Shown here: positions 62,309 to 64,000 of the stretch, piece by piece
Position numbering within the stretch: position 1 is the first letter of the stretch
How the letters are laid out: each line of letters begins with the position of its first letter
Assembly: GCF_022458865.1 (NCBI RefSeq)
Contig: NZ_JAJNMU010000023.1
Span: 122,260-186,259 of the forward strand
DNA length: 64,000 bases
Direction: 5' to 3'
Source: Paenibacillus periandrae
GTDB taxonomy: Bacteria; Bacillota; Bacilli; Paenibacillales; NBRC-103111
Program-made: the position numbers and the translations under genes
The notes under the pieces: model-generated
The model's database searches: none
The model's input: the letters and a program-made list of their open reading frames with translations, nothing else
Told to the model about the DNA's origin: nothing

Positions 62309-62672
62309 AGAAGAAACGGTGTTATATAGGTGTGCAGAATCAGAAGAACCAACATCGCGAGCAAGCTAAGTACTCTGATCCCCGTGAAGATGATTCTTCA
62401 ATCATACGAGCCCGCAATGACCCTCCCAAGCGGGACGTCAAGAATAAGAACGAGATTAAAACCCAAGAGAACCGATGCGATAGTGCTGCCCTGTTTGCCA
62501 GGATGAGATATTTTGGCCGCAACGGTCAAGGCGACGAACATAAATCCCCTTATCGCCAAAATAATTCTTGCACCGTGATTGCAATAAGAATTGGAGTGCC
62601 GATGGCATACACTGCCACTACTCCTATAAGCTCCAGAAAAATACTTACGGTACCTGCAAAAAAACCTTGATA
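62290..62672 (-). pseudogene. MFS (DHA1-type) transporter remnants
   Basis: Minus-strand pieces in different frames give SIFLELIGVVAVYAIGTPIL, then FVALTVAAKISHPGKQGST and VLLGFNLVLILDVPLGRVIA followed by GSYD and a stop. Past that TGA (where Trp is expected) comes RIIFTGIRVLSLLAMLVLL, and then TYITPFLL. These match, in order, separated parts of DHA1 drug-efflux proteins, so the gene is degraded by frameshifts, deletions and a nonsense change. It is divergent from the MarR gene. Confidence 0.72.
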
Positions 62673-62730
62673 AATACAACAGGTACCGTTATAATAAATT
62701 CAACAGGTACAGTTAGAAGATATACCTGCA
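62647..62730. promoter_or_regulatory. MarR promoter with repeated operator half-sites
   Basis: TTGATA (62667) and TATAAT (62690) are 17 bases apart. Around them lie ACGGTACCTG (62647-62656), CAACAGGTACCGTTA (62677-62691) and CAACAGGTACAGTTA (62701-62715). The first pairs with the second as a 10-base inverted repeat; the second and third are direct repeats 24 bases apart, with 14 of 15 bases identical. A partial inverted copy, TATACCTG, follows at about 62721. Probably the binding site of the MarR protein just downstream. Confidence 0.7.
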
Positions 62731-62753
62731 ACGATTTAAGGAGGTATTTGGAT

Positions 62754-63407
62754 ATGAATACGGAACTATACGAAAAACTCTCAAGGCTGCAATGGTTATT
62801 GCACAAGCAGCAACTCAAAACTCACGCCACAGGTGGCCCGATGGCTGATACAAGTCGTGGGCAGGGCAGAATACTTGCTGTTCTTAAAATGAAAGACGGA
62901 ATCAGCACAAAGGACTTATCATACTTGTTGGGTATCCGTGTCTCGTCTCTCAATGAACTGCTTGCGAAGCTTGAGAAAGGTGGCTTTATCACCCGTAACC
63001 CCTCTGAGGCTGATCGACGTGTTATGCTGATTCATCTGACAGAAAAGGGCCGAGAGGAAGAAGAGCTGGAACGTGACAGCGGCGGCGTCTTTTCCTGTCT
63101 TTCGACCGAGGAGCAACTAACCTTTGGAGAGTATCTAGATCGCATTATAGCTGCTCTGGAGGCTGAGCTTGGTTCGGATAATGAGCGGGATGAACTGTCC
63201 GACTGGATGGCAGCCGCAAGGACGCGAATGGGTGACGAACAGTTTGATCAGTTGATGGCTATGCGCCGCAATATGCATAATATGCGCGGTGGTTTCGGAG
63301 GTGGATTTCCGGGGTTTGGTTTGGATAGACGCAATACTTGGCATAACGATGTAGAAAATTCGCGTCCTCCCTTCCATGAAAATCAACACGATGAGGATGA
63401 TAAGTAA
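62754..63407 (+). CDS. MarR-family regulator with Gly/Met/His-rich tail
   Basis: A 217-residue regulator. The MarR winged helix covers ~25-115 (MADTSRGQGRILAVLKMKDG, LSYLLGIRVSSLNELLAKLE, SEADRRVMLIHLTEKGREE). The last ~60 residues are an unusual extension (MRRNMHNMRGGFGGGFPGFG, later HENQHDEDDK), longer than in typical MarR proteins of ~150 residues. ATG 62754 follows AAGGAGG. It is followed by a MATE transporter gene and is divergent from a dead MFS gene, so it probably controlled drug efflux. Confidence 0.88.
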   Translation: MNTELYEKLSRLQWLLHKQQLKTHATGGPMADTSRGQGRILAVLKMKDGISTKDLSYLLGIRVSSLNELLAKLEKGGFITRNPSEADRRVMLIHLTEKGREEEELERDSGGVFSCLSTEEQLTFGEYLDRIIAALEAELGSDNERDELSDWMAAARTRMGDEQFDQLMAMRRNMHNMRGGFGGGFPGFGLDRRNTWHNDVENSRPPFHENQHDEDDK

Positions 63408-63447
63408 AGATATAAGCTGAACTTAAGAATGGTGGCAAGCTGACTGA

Positions 63448-63474
63448 TGAAGTCCTTACGAGCCAAGGACTTCA
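63448..63474 (+). terminator. Hairpin between MarR and MATE genes
   Basis: TGAAGTCCTT and AAGGACTTCA form a perfect 10-base-pair stem with a seven-base loop. No U-run follows, so it may be only partly terminating. Confidence 0.5.
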
Positions 63475-63551
63475 CCAAGACAGCACAAATAACGTTGTTA
63501 GAATTCTAATTATTTTGAAGACTACAGTAAATGAAGAAAGTGGTGACCCAT

Positions 63552-63899
63552 ATGGATGCAGAAAACCTCCATTACTTTGAAAAAGCACCGGTCGCGAAAG
63601 CCGTGGCTCACTTCGCTGTACCGATGATGCTGGGCACATCAATGAGTGTCGTATATTCCATTTTAAATGCCTATTTCCTTGGTACACTGGGCGATACTGC
63701 CATGTTAACCGCACTCGCACTAACCTTGCCGTTATTCGCGGCCATTATGGCGCTCGGCAACTTGATTGGCATCGGTAGCGGTGCGTTCATCTCCCGTTTG
63801 CTCGGAGAGAAAAAATATGATGATGTTAAGCACGTGTCTTCATTCGCCTTTTACACCAGTTTAGTTCTCGGTCTTTCATGTTCACGGTTACGTCATTGA
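63552..63899 (+). pseudogene. MATE-family efflux transporter, truncated
   Basis: The N-terminal ~107 residues are a normal MATE protein (NLHYFEKAPVAKAVAHFAVP, MMLGTSMSVVYSILNAYFLG, GIGSGAFISRLLGEKKYDDV, then FAFYTSLVLGL). Homology stops at about 63870. From there the DNA continues as a transposase in another frame, and the MATE frame ends 29 bases later. Roughly three quarters of the transporter is missing. ATG 63552 is the likely start; ATG 63531 is in frame but less like the family. Confidence 0.85.
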
Positions 63900-64000
63900 G
63901 GCTGTTCAAGATGTTCGTAAAGCGGTTCAGAGTACGCTGGCTCCGCGGGCGAAAGCCCTGCTCAAAGCGCATCACCGCTTGCTTAATCCTCCAGTCGACT
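63871..64000 (+). mobile_element. ISL3-type transposase fragment (runs off the window)
   Basis: From 63871 the frame reads FHVHGYVIEAVQDVRKAVQ, then LAPRAKALLKAHHRLLNPP, open to the window end. The FHV...AVQ.VR pattern and the KAHHRLLNPP motif match the DDE-domain region of ISL3-family (IS1165/IS1096-like) transposases. No terminal inverted repeat is visible at the junction, so this is an internal fragment fused to the MATE gene rather than the end of an intact element. Confidence 0.65.

Noticed and set aside
1..64000. tRNA, rRNA, riboswitch or T-box elements
   Set aside because: I looked for cloverleaf-like GC-rich segments, anti-SD leaders and known switch cores in the intergenic regions and saw none that I could support by eye.

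Overview
The window reads as a chromosomal stretch of a Paenibacillus-like Firmicute. The grounds are four oligosaccharide ABC importer clusters of the Lpl/Ytc or MalFG type, two YesM/YesN-type two-component pairs, AraC regulators placed next to transporters, two secreted copper-amine-oxidase-like 'stalk' proteins, AGGAGG-type ribosome sites and sigma-A-like promoters. The genus is an inference from gene content. I saw no rRNA, tRNA, CRISPR array or prophage.

Layout. 1-9962 (+): a carbohydrate operon with a membrane-bound AraC regulator (5' cut by the window), permease pair 1, a 2-hydroxyacid dehydrogenase, a GHL6-type putative glycosidase, a solute-binding lipoprotein and permease pair 2. 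It is followed by a dead copy of the same kind of regulator. 10441-12763 (+): cupin-AraC regulator and ADP-ribosylglycohydrolase-family enzyme. 12867-19524 (-): permease, permease, binding protein, histidine kinase, response regulator. 19932-24762: VOC protein with a short upstream ORF, a two-gene efflux-like operon, a broken dihydrolipoyl dehydrogenase, a TetR regulator and a GYF/RDD membrane protein. 24763-33530: a low-density region with stalk proteins, an SDR/MerR divergent pair, a PadR operon, a GNAT protein, many gene remnants, a broken tyrosine recombinase and a four-copy short repeat. 33534-42492 (-): one AT-rich gene string joining an Lpl-type importer to a Gld-like ABC module (ATPase, permease, GldG-like protein, DUF4340 protein) and a metallophosphoesterase. 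42537-45303 (-): histidine phosphatase, DapA-family aldolase/lyase, PHP phosphoesterase. 46035-55369 (-): binding protein, two MalFG-type permeases, GH130 enzyme, FAD oxidoreductase, histidine kinase, response regulator. 55535-58165 (-): large secreted beta-helix glycosidase with two near-identical C-terminal modules. 58938-64000: TetR-map operon, a 55-residue ORF, a truncated sulfatase, MFS remnants, a MarR gene with a repeated operator, and a MATE gene cut by an ISL3-type transposase fragment at the window edge.

How it fits together. Most of the window looks devoted to sensing, importing and processing plant or microbial glycans. Each importer has its own regulator or two-component system and dedicated enzymes nearby: GHL6 enzyme plus dehydrogenase, ADP-ribosylglycohydrolase-family enzyme, GH130 plus FAD oxidoreductase, DapA/PHP/phosphatase. 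Between these clusters lie decayed genes (AraC, lpd, 2'-5' RNA ligase-like, HAD, recombinase, GH28 N-terminus, SDR, MFS, MATE), which suggests repeated insertion and loss. The most unusual arrangement is the coupling of a Gld-like ABC module to an oligosaccharide importer at 34.3-42.5 kb.
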